DNA of 64,000 nucleotides, from assembly GCA_965230535.1 (NCBI GenBank), contig OZ246010.1:2207334-2271333 (forward strand), given 5' to 3'. Under the pieces are notes generated by a model, which worked only from the letters and a program-made list of their open reading frames with translations, did no database searches and was not told the DNA's origin. Position numbers and translations under genes: made by a program. The DNA is from JAUILH01 sp965230535 (lineage in GTDB: Bacteria; Bacteroidota; Bacteroidia; Flavobacteriales_D; JAUILH01). Each line of letters begins with the position of its first letter. Position 1 is the first letter of the stretch. Shown here in pieces: positions 7,594-17,562 of this stretch.

Positions 7594-9747
7594 ATGGGAA
7601 GAAAACACGGGAAAAAGAAGAACCCAAAAAAGAATAAAGTTTTAAGACAGCTCACCGGACCGGTTTTAGCCGTATTTGAGAACAGTCCGAAACGGTCTTT
7701 TAACTACAAGCAAATAGCCGCCATATTTAAGGTTTCTGATGCGCCTACCAGGCAAGCTATTATCGAGATTTTGGCCGTTCAGAAAGCCAAGGGGCGCCTT
7801 AAAGAGATTTCTCCGGGTAAGTTTGCCATCGCTAAAATGGACAAGGTTGTTGAAGGCAGGATAGAAATTACCCGAAGAGGGTCGGGATATGTGGTGAACG
7901 ATACAATGGATGATATTTTTATTCATCCGAGCAAAACCGGTGGCGCTTTTAACGGAGACACAGTGGCCGTAACTGTCTTTAAAAAAGGACGTGGTGCAAA
8001 GCTGGAAGGTAAAGTAATAGAAGTTGTTGAGAGGGTTAGAAAGCAGTATGTTGGAACTTTTAAGGCCAATAAAGATTTTGGTTTTGTAGTGTGCGATGAC
8101 AAATTTATGCACGTGGATTTTTATATCCCCTACAACATGACAGGCGGTGCCAAAGACGGCGAAAAAGTGGTGGTGAAACTCATCTCCTGGGAAGAACAAG
8201 ATGATAGCCCAAGAGGAGAGGTGGTTGAGGTTTTAGGTGAAGCCGGAGCACATCATACAGAAATGCATGCAATTTTGGCTGCTTACGGGCTTCCGTCTAA
8301 GTTTCCGGATTCTGTGGAACAAGCTGCTGAAAACATTCGGGTAGAGATTAATGAAGATGATTTAAAGGACAGAGAAGACATTAGGGATTTGCTAACCTTT
8401 ACCATTGACCCGGAAGATGCCAAGGATTTTGATGATGCATTGTCGCTTAAAAAACTGGAAAATGGCAACTACGAAATTGGTGTACACATTGCAGACGTAT
8501 CTCACTATGTAAAACCAGGTGATTTAATTGACCAGGAAGCTTTTTCCAGGGCCACTTCCGTTTATCTGGTAGATCGGGTAGTTCCTATGCTGCCGGAAAA
8601 ACTCTCGAATGGTGTATGCTCTTTGAGACCAAATGAAGATAAACTTTGCTATTCTGTGTTTTTTGAGATGACGGAAAAGGCATCTGTGGTGAATCATAGA
8701 ATTGTGAAAACCGCCATTCATTCTGACCGCAGGTTTACTTACGAAGAAGCTCAGGAAAGAATTGAAACTAAAGAAGGTGATCTGGCAGAAGAGATTAACC
8801 TGATGGACGGCCTGGCAAAAATTTTGAGACGTAACCGCATGAGTTCCGGTGCGCTTGAAATTGGTGGTGAAGAAGTGAAGTTCCGGTTAGATTCTGATGG
8901 TGGCGCCATAGAGGTTTATACCAAGGTTACCAAAGACGCCAATAAGCTAATTGAGGAGTTTATGTTGTTGGCGAACAAGTATGTGGCCATGGCCGTTGGT
9001 AAACCAAAGAAAGGAAATGAACCAAAGCCATTTGTATACCGAGTGCACGAACCACCAGATCCGGATAAATTGAGCAGATTAGTTCGTTTTTTAAAGCACA
9101 TAGGCTACAACATTTCAAATCTGACACCAGAAAACTGCACAACCGAACTGAACAAGTTGTTTAAGGACATGGAAGACAAGCAGGAAAGCAGTATGATAAA
9201 AACTATGGCTATTAGAACCATGTCTAAAGCCGAGTACTCTACGGATAATGTTGGGCACTTTGGTTTGGCTTTTAGGTATTACAGTCATTTTACCTCTCCG
9301 ATTAGACGGTACCCGGATTTGATTATTCACCGTTTGTTGCATCAGTACCTGACCAAAAAGGGAAAATATAGCCTGGATCTAGAGCATGCCTGCAAGCACA
9401 CAAGTACTCAGGAAAAGCTGGCAGCGGAGGCCGAAAGGGAGTCTATTAAATACAAACAGGTTGAATATTTACAAGACAAAGTTGGTTTGGTATTTAAGGG
9501 TGTGATATCCGGGTTTAACGACAAAGGCATGTTTGTGGAGCTCACAGAATCTAAGTGCGAAGGTATGGTACGTTTGAGCGACATTATGGACGATAACTAT
9601 CGTTTTGACGAATCTTTATACCTGGTAAAAGGACAGAAACATGGCAAAGAATATTTCCTGGGAGATGAGGTAGATGTTTTGGTAAGACAAACCGATTTAC
9701 ATAGAAAGCAGGTTGACCTAGAGCTGGTAGACGAGAATTTCTTTTAG
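7594..9747 (+). CDS. rnr: Ribonuclease R
   Basis: Processive 3'-5' exoribonuclease of the RNase II/RNB family that degrades structured RNA, 717 residues. A Lys-rich start and winged-helix-like segment (about 15-80) precede two cold-shock/OB domains (about 85-215). The RNB catalytic domain follows, with its metal-binding Asp cluster DPEDAKDFDDA (Asp272, 275, 278, 280, 281) and HIADVSHYVKPG. The helix around FTSPIRRYPDLIIHR and a C-terminal S1 domain (about 635-715) complete it. All expected parts are present. It is transcribed alone, with divergent genes upstream. A near-consensus TAATTTAG lies 8 bases before the ATG, too weak to call as a promoter. Confidence 0.95.
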   Translation: MGRKHGKKKNPKKNKVLRQLTGPVLAVFENSPKRSFNYKQIAAIFKVSDAPTRQAIIEILAVQKAKGRLKEISPGKFAIAKMDKVVEGRIEITRRGSGYVVNDTMDDIFIHPSKTGGAFNGDTVAVTVFKKGRGAKLEGKVIEVVERVRKQYVGTFKANKDFGFVVCDDKFMHVDFYIPYNMTGGAKDGEKVVVKLISWEEQDDSPRGEVVEVLGEAGAHHTEMHAILAAYGLPSKFPDSVEQAAENIRVEINEDDLKDREDIRDLLTFTIDPEDAKDFDDALSLKKLENGNYEIGVHIADVSHYVKPGDLIDQEAFSRATSVYLVDRVVPMLPEKLSNGVCSLRPNEDKLCYSVFFEMTEKASVVNHRIVKTAIHSDRRFTYEEAQERIETKEGDLAEEINLMDGLAKILRRNRMSSGALEIGGEEVKFRLDSDGGAIEVYTKVTKDANKLIEEFMLLANKYVAMAVGKPKKGNEPKPFVYRVHEPPDPDKLSRLVRFLKHIGYNISNLTPENCTTELNKLFKDMEDKQESSMIKTMAIRTMSKAEYSTDNVGHFGLAFRYYSHFTSPIRRYPDLIIHRLLHQYLTKKGKYSLDLEHACKHTSTQEKLAAEAERESIKYKQVEYLQDKVGLVFKGVISGFNDKGMFVELTESKCEGMVRLSDIMDDNYRFDESLYLVKGQKHGKEYFLGDEVDVLVRQTDLHRKQVDLELVDENFF

Positions 9748-9903
9748 GCAGACAGTGGCACAAGGATAGCAGCGTTAGCCATGCGCAGACGAAACTTACT
9801 TAGACTTGCACGAGTAGGCGACCGAAGGGAGCCCGCGGCAGTGTTAGTTTAAGTTGTTTAGGCAAGAATGCTATAGCGAATAGCCTGGTTGTGCCCGAAA
9901 AAG
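9748..9903. other. GC-rich convergent intergenic segment, unidentified
   Basis: The 156 bases between the stops of rnr and the LytTR regulator are far more GC-rich than the flanks, with cores such as GGCGACCGAAGGGAGCCCGC near 9818. Two related stretches, ATAGCAGCGTTAGCC near 9767 and ATAGCGAATAGCC near 9872, look like imperfect copies. No convincing reading frame and no clean terminator hairpin was found. It may be a dispersed intergenic repeat (REP-like) or a structured 3' element, but copies elsewhere cannot be checked from this window. Confidence 0.4.
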
Positions 9904-10656
9904 CTAGATTAGATTGATACGATTTACCAACTCTTCTTTGTAGGACCCACCTATTGGAATGATTTTTTTGTCGTTTTCAAGAATTAAGTTTGGCTGCTCT
10001 ATAGCCGAAATTTTATCTAAACGCACAATGAATGAACGGTGCACACGGATGAAGTTGTCTCCCGGCAATTTTCGCTCAATATCTTTCATGGTAGAGTGGA
10101 TGGTGTATCTGCTGTTTAGCGTATTGATAACCACGTAGTCCTTTAAGGCCTCTACAAAGTAGATGTCTTCTGTTTTAAGCTTAACCAAACGCGAATTAGA
10201 TTTAACAAAGATGAAATCTGTATTTTCTTTGTTTTCCACAATGTTGAAAAGCAGATCTCTTTCTTTTTCCACTTCTTTTTCTTTGCCGTGTTTATACAGG
10301 GCCATTTCTATTGAAGTGTGTAAATCTATTTCTTTAAACGGCTTGATGATGTACCCGTAAGGCTCGGTAATTTTTGCTTTAGCCAGAGTAGATTCATCTG
10401 CATAGGCGGTTAGAAATATAACCGGAATACCTTTAATTTCTTTAACACGCGCTGCAGTATCGATACCGGTCATATCGCCTTTTAACATGATGTCCATTAA
10501 AACGATATCCGGGTTTTCTGAAGCTACCAACTCCAGAGCTTTTTCTCCTGTTGCAGCAGCTCCAACAACATTATAACCCAATTTTTTGAGACTGTGTTGA
10601 ATGTCTTTAGAAACGATACTCTCGTCCTCAACTACCAATACATTTGTTTTAGCCAT
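9904..10656 (-). CDS. LytTR-family response regulator
   Basis: Two-domain DNA-binding response regulator of 250 residues. The receiver domain (1-125) has the acidic pocket VVEDE, phospho-acceptor Asp55 in IVLMDIML, the Thr of FLTAYAD and the Lys of YIIKPF. A LytTR domain (about 148-250, with EALKDYVVI and FIRVHRSFIV) should bind direct-repeat operators. The start overlaps the end of the upstream sensor kinase gene by 8 bases, so the two are translationally coupled and surely a cognate pair. Targets are unknown; LytTR regulators in Bacteroidota often act on nearby or envelope genes. Confidence 0.92.
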   Translation of the reverse strand: MAKTNVLVVEDESIVSKDIQHSLKKLGYNVVGAAATGEKALELVASENPDIVLMDIMLKGDMTGIDTAARVKEIKGIPVIFLTAYADESTLAKAKITEPYGYIIKPFKEIDLHTSIEMALYKHGKEKEVEKERDLLFNIVENKENTDFIFVKSNSRLVKLKTEDIYFVEALKDYVVINTLNSRYTIHSTMKDIERKLPGDNFIRVHRSFIVRLDKISAIEQPNLILENDKKIIPIGGSYKEELVNRINLI

Positions 10657-13600
10657 GCGTTTTTTGCTTTTGTCGCGTAAAAGTAATTAAATATTTAGTG
10701 CCATTTTCCTGTATCAAGGTCAATTTACCGTCTAATTGCTCGACCAGTGTTACCACTAATTGCAAACCAAGGGTATTGGTGTTTTCGTAATCGAAATTTG
10801 GTGGCAGACCTATCCCATTGTCAGACACTACCATGGTAATTTCGTCATTTTCTTCGGATAAACCAATAAATATGCTGGCTTTTTTCTGGTTTTCCCCATC
10901 CATTTCAGGGAAAGCGTATTTGAGCGCATTAGACACTAACTCGTTAACAATGAGCCCACAAGGTATGGCCTGATCCAAATCCAAAGAAATTTCACTGATG
11001 TCGTACTGCTGATCCAGTTTGCCCGGATTTACCTGATAGGTATATACCAGGTTTTTAGACAAATTAAGGATGTATTCTGAGAAGTTAATAGAACTGAACG
11101 TTTCTGTTTGGTAGAGGCTTTCGTGGATGAAAGACATAGACTTTATCCTGTTCTGACTTTCCCTAAGTATGTTTAGTGTGTTTTTGTCCTCAACGTAGGA
11201 CGACTGAAGATTGAGTATGCTGGAAATTACCTGAAGGTTGTTTTTTACCCTGTGGTGTACTTCTTTTAGCAGGATTTCCTTTTCGTATAACGATTCTTTG
11301 ATCTTCTCTTCTGTATATTTTTTGTCCGTGATTTCGTGGGCAAGACAGGCAATTTCTCTGATTTCTCCATTCTCAAGAATAATTGGACTGAGGTATAGCT
11401 CAAGCCAAAAGTCGTTTTTACGAATGTCTCTTAGTTTTACCTCAAACTGTTGGGTAGTACCTCTAAGCGCCCGGTTAAAGTAAGACATGAAATAATCATA
11501 ATCTTCTGTTGTGAGGTGTTTTTCAACCATAGACAACAAGCTTTCTGTGGCCTCAGGTTTTTCTCCCAAAAGAAGTTTAGCAGCATTGAAAAAACTGTTG
11601 TTGAATGAGATGAAATTCAGGTGTTCATCCACAATCCAGATTAACATGTTTGAGTTGCTCTCGAATATAGATTTAATGGTAGATGATTGCTCACTTAAAA
11701 CCCTTTCAACATCTTTTATTTCTGTGATGTCCCGGCTGATACCCATGGATCCAATTTGCTTGCCTTCTTCGTTTTTGATGATAGAGGCAGACAGAATGGA
11801 ACTAAACACCTTTCCGCTTTTGTCAACATTCTCTACTTCACCAATAAAACGACCTTTGTCATTAAGGTGCTTGGCCACATTATCGTAGGTTTCCGGATTC
11901 TTGTACAGGCGTTTTGGACTGATGTTGATGATTTCATCAAAGGTATACCCAAATTTATCGAGGGCGGCCTGATTAATTTCGCTGATGTTACCTTCGTTGT
12001 CTGAGGCCAATATCATATCCAGTGAACTATCGAGTAGGTTCTTAGTAAATCTCTGGTTTTCTCTAAGCTGTTTTTGAGTACGCATGTGCTCCTCTATCTC
12101 GTTTTCTAAGAGCGTGTTTTCTGCCTGAGCTTTAATGAGTTCTTTTTTGGCCGTAATGTCGTTAAACACAGCCTGAATAGCTTTCTCGCCTTTGTAAGTA
12201 ATCAAAGACGATCTTGTTTCTACATCAATGATGTTTCCGGAAAGTGTTTTGAGCTTTACTTCAATAAATGGCAGTTCGTCTCCACCCAACAATTTGTCTT
12301 TTCTTTCGAAGGCATGATCGTGATACTCATCCAGTAAAAATTCGTAGATGGTTCGTCTGGCCATTTTATCATCCTTGAAGTATTCCTCATAAGATAAAAG
12401 CTCGTCAGTTTCTTCCGCATTGATTTGGATGCCGAGTAATTCAAAGGCTTTGTGGTTTGCGTACTTTATTTGACCGTCTTGATGAATCACAATTCCGTAA
12501 GGAGAGCCGTCAATCAAATGTTGATACTCTTCTCTTCTGGTGTTGATGGTTTGTTCGTAATGTTTTCTGGAAGTAATATCTGTAATAAACCCTTCCAATC
12601 CACACGGTTTTCCTTCTTCATCAAAAATGACCTCACACTGTTCCCAAACCCACTTTTCTTTTCCGGATTTATCTACGATGGGATATTCGAAAACAAAGCG
12701 CCTTTTTGTTGAGGCTTCATCCAGGATTTCATCAAATGCAGATCTATAGTCCTCATGAATAATGTCGTTAAAAGAAAGTGTCTTATTACCAATGATGTCT
12801 TCTGGTTGATAACCGGTTAGTTCGACACAACCATCACTCATATACTCCATGGTCCAGTTTTCATCGATTTTGCACCTGTAGGCCATTCCCGGAAGTTTAC
12901 CAAGTAAGGTTGCCAGCGCATGTTCACTTTCCATAAGCGCCTCACCGGTTTCTTTAAGCTCGGTAATATCTATCAACGTTCCTTCAATCAGCTGCCAGTC
13001 TTCATTTAAATTGGCATTGATGAGACACCAAATTGGTTCGCCGTTTTTGCGTTTCAAACACACTTCATAGTTGGTAATTGCCTTTTTCTTTTTAAGCTCA
13101 CTTACCAGTTTTATCTGGTCTTCACGCTTGTAGTAAAGGTCTTTTACCATCACACTCTTAATGTCCCGAATGTTGTCGTAGCCAAGCAAATTCACCAAAG
13201 AAATGTTACAATCGATTACCTTGTCTTTAGGCGATACTCTAAACACACCCGCCATGTTGCGCTCAACCAACCCTCTGTACCTTTTTTCGGAAATTCTCAA
13301 TGCTTCTTCTGCAAATTTCTTCTGCGTCACATCTCGCATGATTCCGAACTTGGCCATGATTTTACCATCCTCAACTTTAGGATAAATGTTTTCTTCTATC
13401 CAATGATAGTTCAGTGTTTTCTGATTTCTAAGACGGTAGGTTATGGAAATGGGTTTTTGTTTCTCAATAATCACCTTAATCATGGCAATGACATTATCCA
13501 AATCTTCCGGATGAACAAAGCTTGCAAGTCCTTCGGAACGAGATTTCTCCTCATACTCCTGAGGAGTCATTCCTATGATGTCTTCAATTTGAGGTGAAAT

Positions 13601-15175
13601 GTATTTGAAAACCCCATTTTTATGTTCCTCAGTCGTTTCAATATTGTAAATAATATCGTCCAAACTATTGATCACCAAAGACAGGTTCTCTTCACTTTCT
13701 CTGAGGGCTTCCTGAGTTTCTTTTAATTGAGTAATTTCAATCAGAGTCCCTTCTATGTATGATGGTTTACCATTTTCCTCAACCACCATTGAATTTTCAA
13801 GTATCCAAATTTCCCTTCCATTGATTAATTCAATTTTGCTTTCGTGGTTAATCATGGATTTTCTGGACAGTAGTTTTTCATGAAAACTACCCTGATCAGA
13901 ACTGGCCACATAGATATCGGGAGAATACTTTCCTATTACTTCTTCCTTCTCTTCAAACCCAAAGATCCTCGCAAATGAATCGTTACAATCCAGGATTTTC
14001 TTATCAGAAACGGATGCTTTGTAGACACCTGCCAGATTTCTTTCGAACAAAGATCTATAGCGTTCTTCAGAATCTTTTAGTGCATTTTCATATTGTTTTC
14101 TGGCGGTAACATCTGTTCCCAAACCATAGTAACCTATGACTTCACCATGGTTGTTGAACTGAGGAAAAACCTGTTCTTCAATCCAAACATATTCGTCTTT
14201 TTTGGGTTGCTTGAATCGATAGGTAATGATCACATTTTGCTTATTCCCAAGTCGACGATTAGCCTCTACCACACTGTCTCTGTCATCCTCATGCACAAGA
14301 CTTAAAATCGTACCCTGGAGAAAGTGTTTTTTGTATTCTTCAATACTGATGCCATATACCGAATCTATTCTATCGGAGACGAAATCCAAATTCTGCTTAC
14401 CATCAATAAATCTCGTGCTATAAACAACCGCATTCACTGCATTTATAACAATGTTGAGTTGTTCGTTCATATGCTCAATATTACCTCTGGCTTCAACCGT
14501 TTCGGTAATATCTATGATACGGGTAACATAATATTTGTTTTTCTTAACCTGAAGAGGAGTGATGCTTACTTTTCCCCAGAATTCTCTACCATCTATAGTC
14601 TGATATTGCAGGTTTTTTTCCCAAATACCTTTTAGCGCAATTTGCTTCTTACACTTTGTAAATTCTTCGTCGCTTAACTTATTGATGATAATCTCGTCTC
14701 TGCTTGCTCCAATGAGGCTTTGTTTTTCTTTGTAGCCAAACATCTTTACAGCTCTGTCATTGCAATCAACTATGTTTCTGCTGTAAAAATCTAACAGGAA
14801 AATGGCATCCGGCGAATTGTTAAAAACCTCATTTAGTAAATCCCCTTTATACCTACTGGCTTCATTAATGAACAGGCTTTTTGCAAAGATGAAGTAAAAC
14901 AAAAGCAGGTTAATTGCGGAGATGATACAGTTGTAAATCAGGATCTCAATTTCCACATCATGTACAATACAGGCAGTGAAAGAAACAAGGATACCTCCGG
15001 CCAATAAAATGTACCCTCTGCGTGATTTTGAAAACTGTGCAGAAGCCAATAGAAATACCAGAGCTGAAAAAATTAATTTCTCTGCGTCCAGTTCATTTAA
15101 AAACAGAAGAACAGTAACTACTACACTTAGTAGGATGCTTACAAAAGGAAAGTCGCTTGTAGCTTTGCTCTGCAT
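10649..15175 (-). CDS. Nine-PAS sensor histidine kinase (HisKA_2 type)
   Basis: A 1508-residue sensor kinase. The first 100 residues hold about four short hydrophobic helices. Nine PAS domains with PAC tails follow, roughly one per 120-130 residues from 115 to 1270, most ending in an xDIT motif. The dimerisation/phosphoacceptor region is of the HisKA_2 type (EVHHRVKNNLQVISSILNLQ, about residue 1285), followed by an HATPase domain with N-box VNELVSNALKYAF and G-box DNGIGLPPNF. HisKA_2 kinases commonly pair with LytTR or anti-sigma-type regulators; the partner here overlaps the 3' end. PAS 2-3 and PAS 4-5 resemble each other as pairs, suggesting internal duplication. The signal is unknown. Confidence 0.93.
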   Translation of the reverse strand: MQSKATSDFPFVSILLSVVVTVLLFLNELDAEKLIFSALVFLLASAQFSKSRRGYILLAGGILVSFTACIVHDVEIEILIYNCIISAINLLLFYFIFAKSLFINEASRYKGDLLNEVFNNSPDAIFLLDFYSRNIVDCNDRAVKMFGYKEKQSLIGASRDEIIINKLSDEEFTKCKKQIALKGIWEKNLQYQTIDGREFWGKVSITPLQVKKNKYYVTRIIDITETVEARGNIEHMNEQLNIVINAVNAVVYSTRFIDGKQNLDFVSDRIDSVYGISIEEYKKHFLQGTILSLVHEDDRDSVVEANRRLGNKQNVIITYRFKQPKKDEYVWIEEQVFPQFNNHGEVIGYYGLGTDVTARKQYENALKDSEERYRSLFERNLAGVYKASVSDKKILDCNDSFARIFGFEEKEEVIGKYSPDIYVASSDQGSFHEKLLSRKSMINHESKIELINGREIWILENSMVVEENGKPSYIEGTLIEITQLKETQEALRESEENLSLVINSLDDIIYNIETTEEHKNGVFKYISPQIEDIIGMTPQEYEEKSRSEGLASFVHPEDLDNVIAMIKVIIEKQKPISITYRLRNQKTLNYHWIEENIYPKVEDGKIMAKFGIMRDVTQKKFAEEALRISEKRYRGLVERNMAGVFRVSPKDKVIDCNISLVNLLGYDNIRDIKSVMVKDLYYKREDQIKLVSELKKKKAITNYEVCLKRKNGEPIWCLINANLNEDWQLIEGTLIDITELKETGEALMESEHALATLLGKLPGMAYRCKIDENWTMEYMSDGCVELTGYQPEDIIGNKTLSFNDIIHEDYRSAFDEILDEASTKRRFVFEYPIVDKSGKEKWVWEQCEVIFDEEGKPCGLEGFITDITSRKHYEQTINTRREEYQHLIDGSPYGIVIHQDGQIKYANHKAFELLGIQINAEETDELLSYEEYFKDDKMARRTIYEFLLDEYHDHAFERKDKLLGGDELPFIEVKLKTLSGNIIDVETRSSLITYKGEKAIQAVFNDITAKKELIKAQAENTLLENEIEEHMRTQKQLRENQRFTKNLLDSSLDMILASDNEGNISEINQAALDKFGYTFDEIINISPKRLYKNPETYDNVAKHLNDKGRFIGEVENVDKSGKVFSSILSASIIKNEEGKQIGSMGISRDITEIKDVERVLSEQSSTIKSIFESNSNMLIWIVDEHLNFISFNNSFFNAAKLLLGEKPEATESLLSMVEKHLTTEDYDYFMSYFNRALRGTTQQFEVKLRDIRKNDFWLELYLSPIILENGEIREIACLAHEITDKKYTEEKIKESLYEKEILLKEVHHRVKNNLQVISSILNLQSSYVEDKNTLNILRESQNRIKSMSFIHESLYQTETFSSINFSEYILNLSKNLVYTYQVNPGKLDQQYDISEISLDLDQAIPCGLIVNELVSNALKYAFPEMDGENQKKASIFIGLSEENDEITMVVSDNGIGLPPNFDYENTNTLGLQLVVTLVEQLDGKLTLIQENGTKYLITFTRQKQKTHG

Positions 15176-15180
15176 AAGAG

Positions 15181-16722
15181 CTACAAGTTAGGTTTTATTT
15201 TTTTACCATCAATTTTATATTCCACTCCATTTTTATACTGAATGGACATGTAGACTGTGGCATCCGGGAGGTATTTTTTCCATTCTCCCATTCTTCTGCC
15301 AGCCTTATATTTTCCTTCAAATTTCTTAAAACCGTTTTCGTGATAATAGGTATGCTTGCCTTCTTCATAGCCACTTATGTATTCACCTTCGAACCGCTTT
15401 TTGCCGTTTCCATAAGTCTGTACCCACTCACCTTCCTTTAGATCGTCTCTATAAGCACCTTCTTCACTGTAATCGTTGTACTCGTAGAACCATGGACCAT
15501 CTCTTAAACCGGCAATATATTCTCCTTTAGCTATGATGTTTCCGGTGGAATCGTACTCAATAGACTCTCCTTCTTTCAAGCCTTTTCTATACGTTTCTTC
15601 TCTTTGAGGCATGCCGTTGCTAAATTGCCATTTCCAGAAACCATTAGCTTTTCCTTTTTTGTATTTTCCTTTTTGCTCTACTTTTCCATTTTCATGATAG
15701 TAAATCCACTGCCCTTCTTTTAAGCCATTCTCGTACTTACCTTCTGCCTTCTTTTCACCACTCAGATAAAAGTAATTCCAATCACCTTCATAATCACCTT
15801 TGGCGTTGATGATACCTTCGGCTATGACCTTATCGGCTTCATAAAGAAAACCATTGATGATGTTTCCTTTCATGTCGTACTCTCTGAAAACACCTTGCTT
15901 CTTTCCATCTTTTAAACCACCGACCAACTTCTCGCTGCCATCCGGATGATATTCTCTGTACAATTCAATGAAAAACAATTCTGGCGCATCCTCTTCAATC
16001 ACACCTTCATCATATTTTGTAATGTCCTTTAGAGAACCATTTTTATCATACTCTTTGGCAAGTCCGTTTAGTGTTCCATCCTGGTATTCCGCTTCAGATT
16101 TGATCGTTCCATCTTTGTAGTATTCTTTCCAAACACCAACTTTTTTATTGTTTTCGTCGTAGCGATTGATTTTCTCTATTGAGCTGGTAAATCCTGATTT
16201 ATAGTCATAGATGGTGATCTGTCTGCCGTCTTCACCATATTCAATGGATTTGCCATCTTCTTTTCCTTTCACATAGACGATTTCCTGTCTTAGTTTTCCT
16301 GATGGATAATACAATGTTGAAACACTGTCTTTTTGATTGTTTTTATAGAAACTGGTTTCGATGAGCGCACCAGAATCATTGTAGACTTTTGACAAACCAT
16401 GTTTTTTTCCGGCTATGTATGTGATCTCACTTTCTAAAGTACCATCCGCCCGGAAGAATTTCCATGCATCATTGATTTGACCATCTGCCCAGTTACCAAC
16501 AGATTTTTTGGTACCATCTTCATAATAAGTTGTCCACTCACCATGCGGCTTCCCATCCTTCATATTACCTTCGCTGGAAACCTGGCCGTTTTTATAAAAG
16601 AATTGATTAAATCCGTTAGGATCAATATCTGAACCGTTTTGGGAAAGTACACAATTTCCTAAACTGAGTGTACAGATAAGTAATAATATATATTTAAAAT
16701 TATTTAAAGTTTTATTATTCAT
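15181..16722 (-). CDS. Exported MORN/YwqK-repeat protein
   Basis: 513 residues: a signal peptide (about 1-28, ending VLSQ), then about twenty repeats of 22-24 residues of the form YYxDGTxKxxGxxxDGxxxGxWxxY. These are MORN-type repeats, the kind annotated as YwqK-family antitoxin; that label is historical and does not show antitoxin function. The repeats form an elongated beta structure, probably on the outer or periplasmic face. The stop lies 5 bases before the sensor kinase start, so it is the first gene of a MORN-kinase-regulator operon. It could be the extracellular sensing partner of the kinase. That link is inference from position only. Confidence 0.8.
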   Translation of the reverse strand: MNNKTLNNFKYILLLICTLSLGNCVLSQNGSDIDPNGFNQFFYKNGQVSSEGNMKDGKPHGEWTTYYEDGTKKSVGNWADGQINDAWKFFRADGTLESEITYIAGKKHGLSKVYNDSGALIETSFYKNNQKDSVSTLYYPSGKLRQEIVYVKGKEDGKSIEYGEDGRQITIYDYKSGFTSSIEKINRYDENNKKVGVWKEYYKDGTIKSEAEYQDGTLNGLAKEYDKNGSLKDITKYDEGVIEEDAPELFFIELYREYHPDGSEKLVGGLKDGKKQGVFREYDMKGNIINGFLYEADKVIAEGIINAKGDYEGDWNYFYLSGEKKAEGKYENGLKEGQWIYYHENGKVEQKGKYKKGKANGFWKWQFSNGMPQREETYRKGLKEGESIEYDSTGNIIAKGEYIAGLRDGPWFYEYNDYSEEGAYRDDLKEGEWVQTYGNGKKRFEGEYISGYEEGKHTYYHENGFKKFEGKYKAGRRMGEWKKYLPDATVYMSIQYKNGVEYKIDGKKIKPNL

Positions 16723-17129
16723 TATTAGTCCGTGGAAACTGTTAATAGTTTGTTCTAAATTTATTGTCTTAATGACTTATTAAGGTTTTATTCAATTTTA
16801 TAAACAATCATTAAAAACGTAATAAGCTCATTTAATTAAACTTATTTACTTTGTTAACATTGTGTTGATATCCTAAAACTTAATAAAATTACTAAAAAAG
16901 AAGACATAATTTTTGTTCATAACCATAGGCTTATCTTTTAATAACTCATGAAAAATGCAACGAATATTGTGCCATTAGAAAAATAATTGAGAAATAGGAG
17001 ATAATTTTATCGCCAGATATTAACATGTAATTAATACTAAGGTAAAAACCCTGTGAAAAATCATGAGTTTTAAATAATTGAAAACTAAAGAGTTAATAAA
17101 ATACTAACAAAAGAGTAACAATCGGAAAA
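16723..17129. other. AT-rich divergent intergenic region
   Basis: 407 bases between the divergent MORN gene and rpiB, with no reading frame of note. It is extremely AT-rich and should hold both promoters. The only structure noticed is a distant inverted repeat, AACTCATGA (16943-16951) and TCATGAGTT (17061-17069), which could be chance. No exact TAnnTTTG box at good spacing was recognised. Confidence 0.4.
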
Positions 17130-17561
17130 ATGGAAAAAACTATAGCAATTGGGTGTGATCATGCAGGGTATGCTTTAAAACTGGCGATTATTGATGTGTT
17201 GAAAAACAAGGGATATGAGGTCAACGATTATGGAACAGATTCTGAAGAAAGCACAGATTATCCGGATTATGCCCATCCTGTTGCATTAGATGTTGTGGAT
17301 AATGAGCGTTTAGGGATTGTTATTTGTGGAAGTGGAAACGGAATTAATATGACGGCCAACAAACATGAAGATGTGAGATCTGCATTGTGTTGGGAGCCAG
17401 AAATTGCTGAATTGGCACGTCTCCATAACAACGCCAACGTATTGGCATTACCAGCACGTTTCATCAGTCAGGAGAAGGCAATGGATATTGTCGAGAAGTT
17501 TTTGGGAACGGAATTTGAAGGAGGAAGACACGAAAGACGTGTGAACAAAATAAATTGTTGA
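17130..17561 (+). CDS. rpiB: Ribose-5-phosphate isomerase B
   Basis: Interconverts ribulose 5-phosphate and ribose 5-phosphate in the non-oxidative pentose phosphate pathway; cytosolic, 143 residues, the usual size. The family signature is complete: CDHAGY at 9-14, the catalytic-cysteine loop ICGSGNG (Cys65), INMTANK binding the substrate phosphate, and the RLHNNANVLALPAR segment. The next gene begins 1 base after the stop, so they form an operon, though an exported peptidase has no obvious link. Ribose 5-phosphate feeds PRPP, which the arabinofuranose-donor operon at 30.7-35.9 kb should consume; the two are not physically linked. Confidence 0.93.
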   Translation: MEKTIAIGCDHAGYALKLAIIDVLKNKGYEVNDYGTDSEESTDYPDYAHPVALDVVDNERLGIVICGSGNGINMTANKHEDVRSALCWEPEIAELARLHNNANVLALPARFISQEKAMDIVEKFLGTEFEGGRHERRVNKINC

Positions 17562-17562
17562 T

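Noticed and set aside
15181..16722. Antitoxin of a toxin-antitoxin pair (YwqK label)
   Set aside because: It has a signal peptide, is far longer than the antitoxin, and no toxin gene is adjacent.
16943..17069. Inverted repeat AACTCATGA / TCATGAGTT as an operator
   Set aside because: Only 9 bases, arms 110 bases apart, in very AT-rich DNA; chance cannot be excluded.
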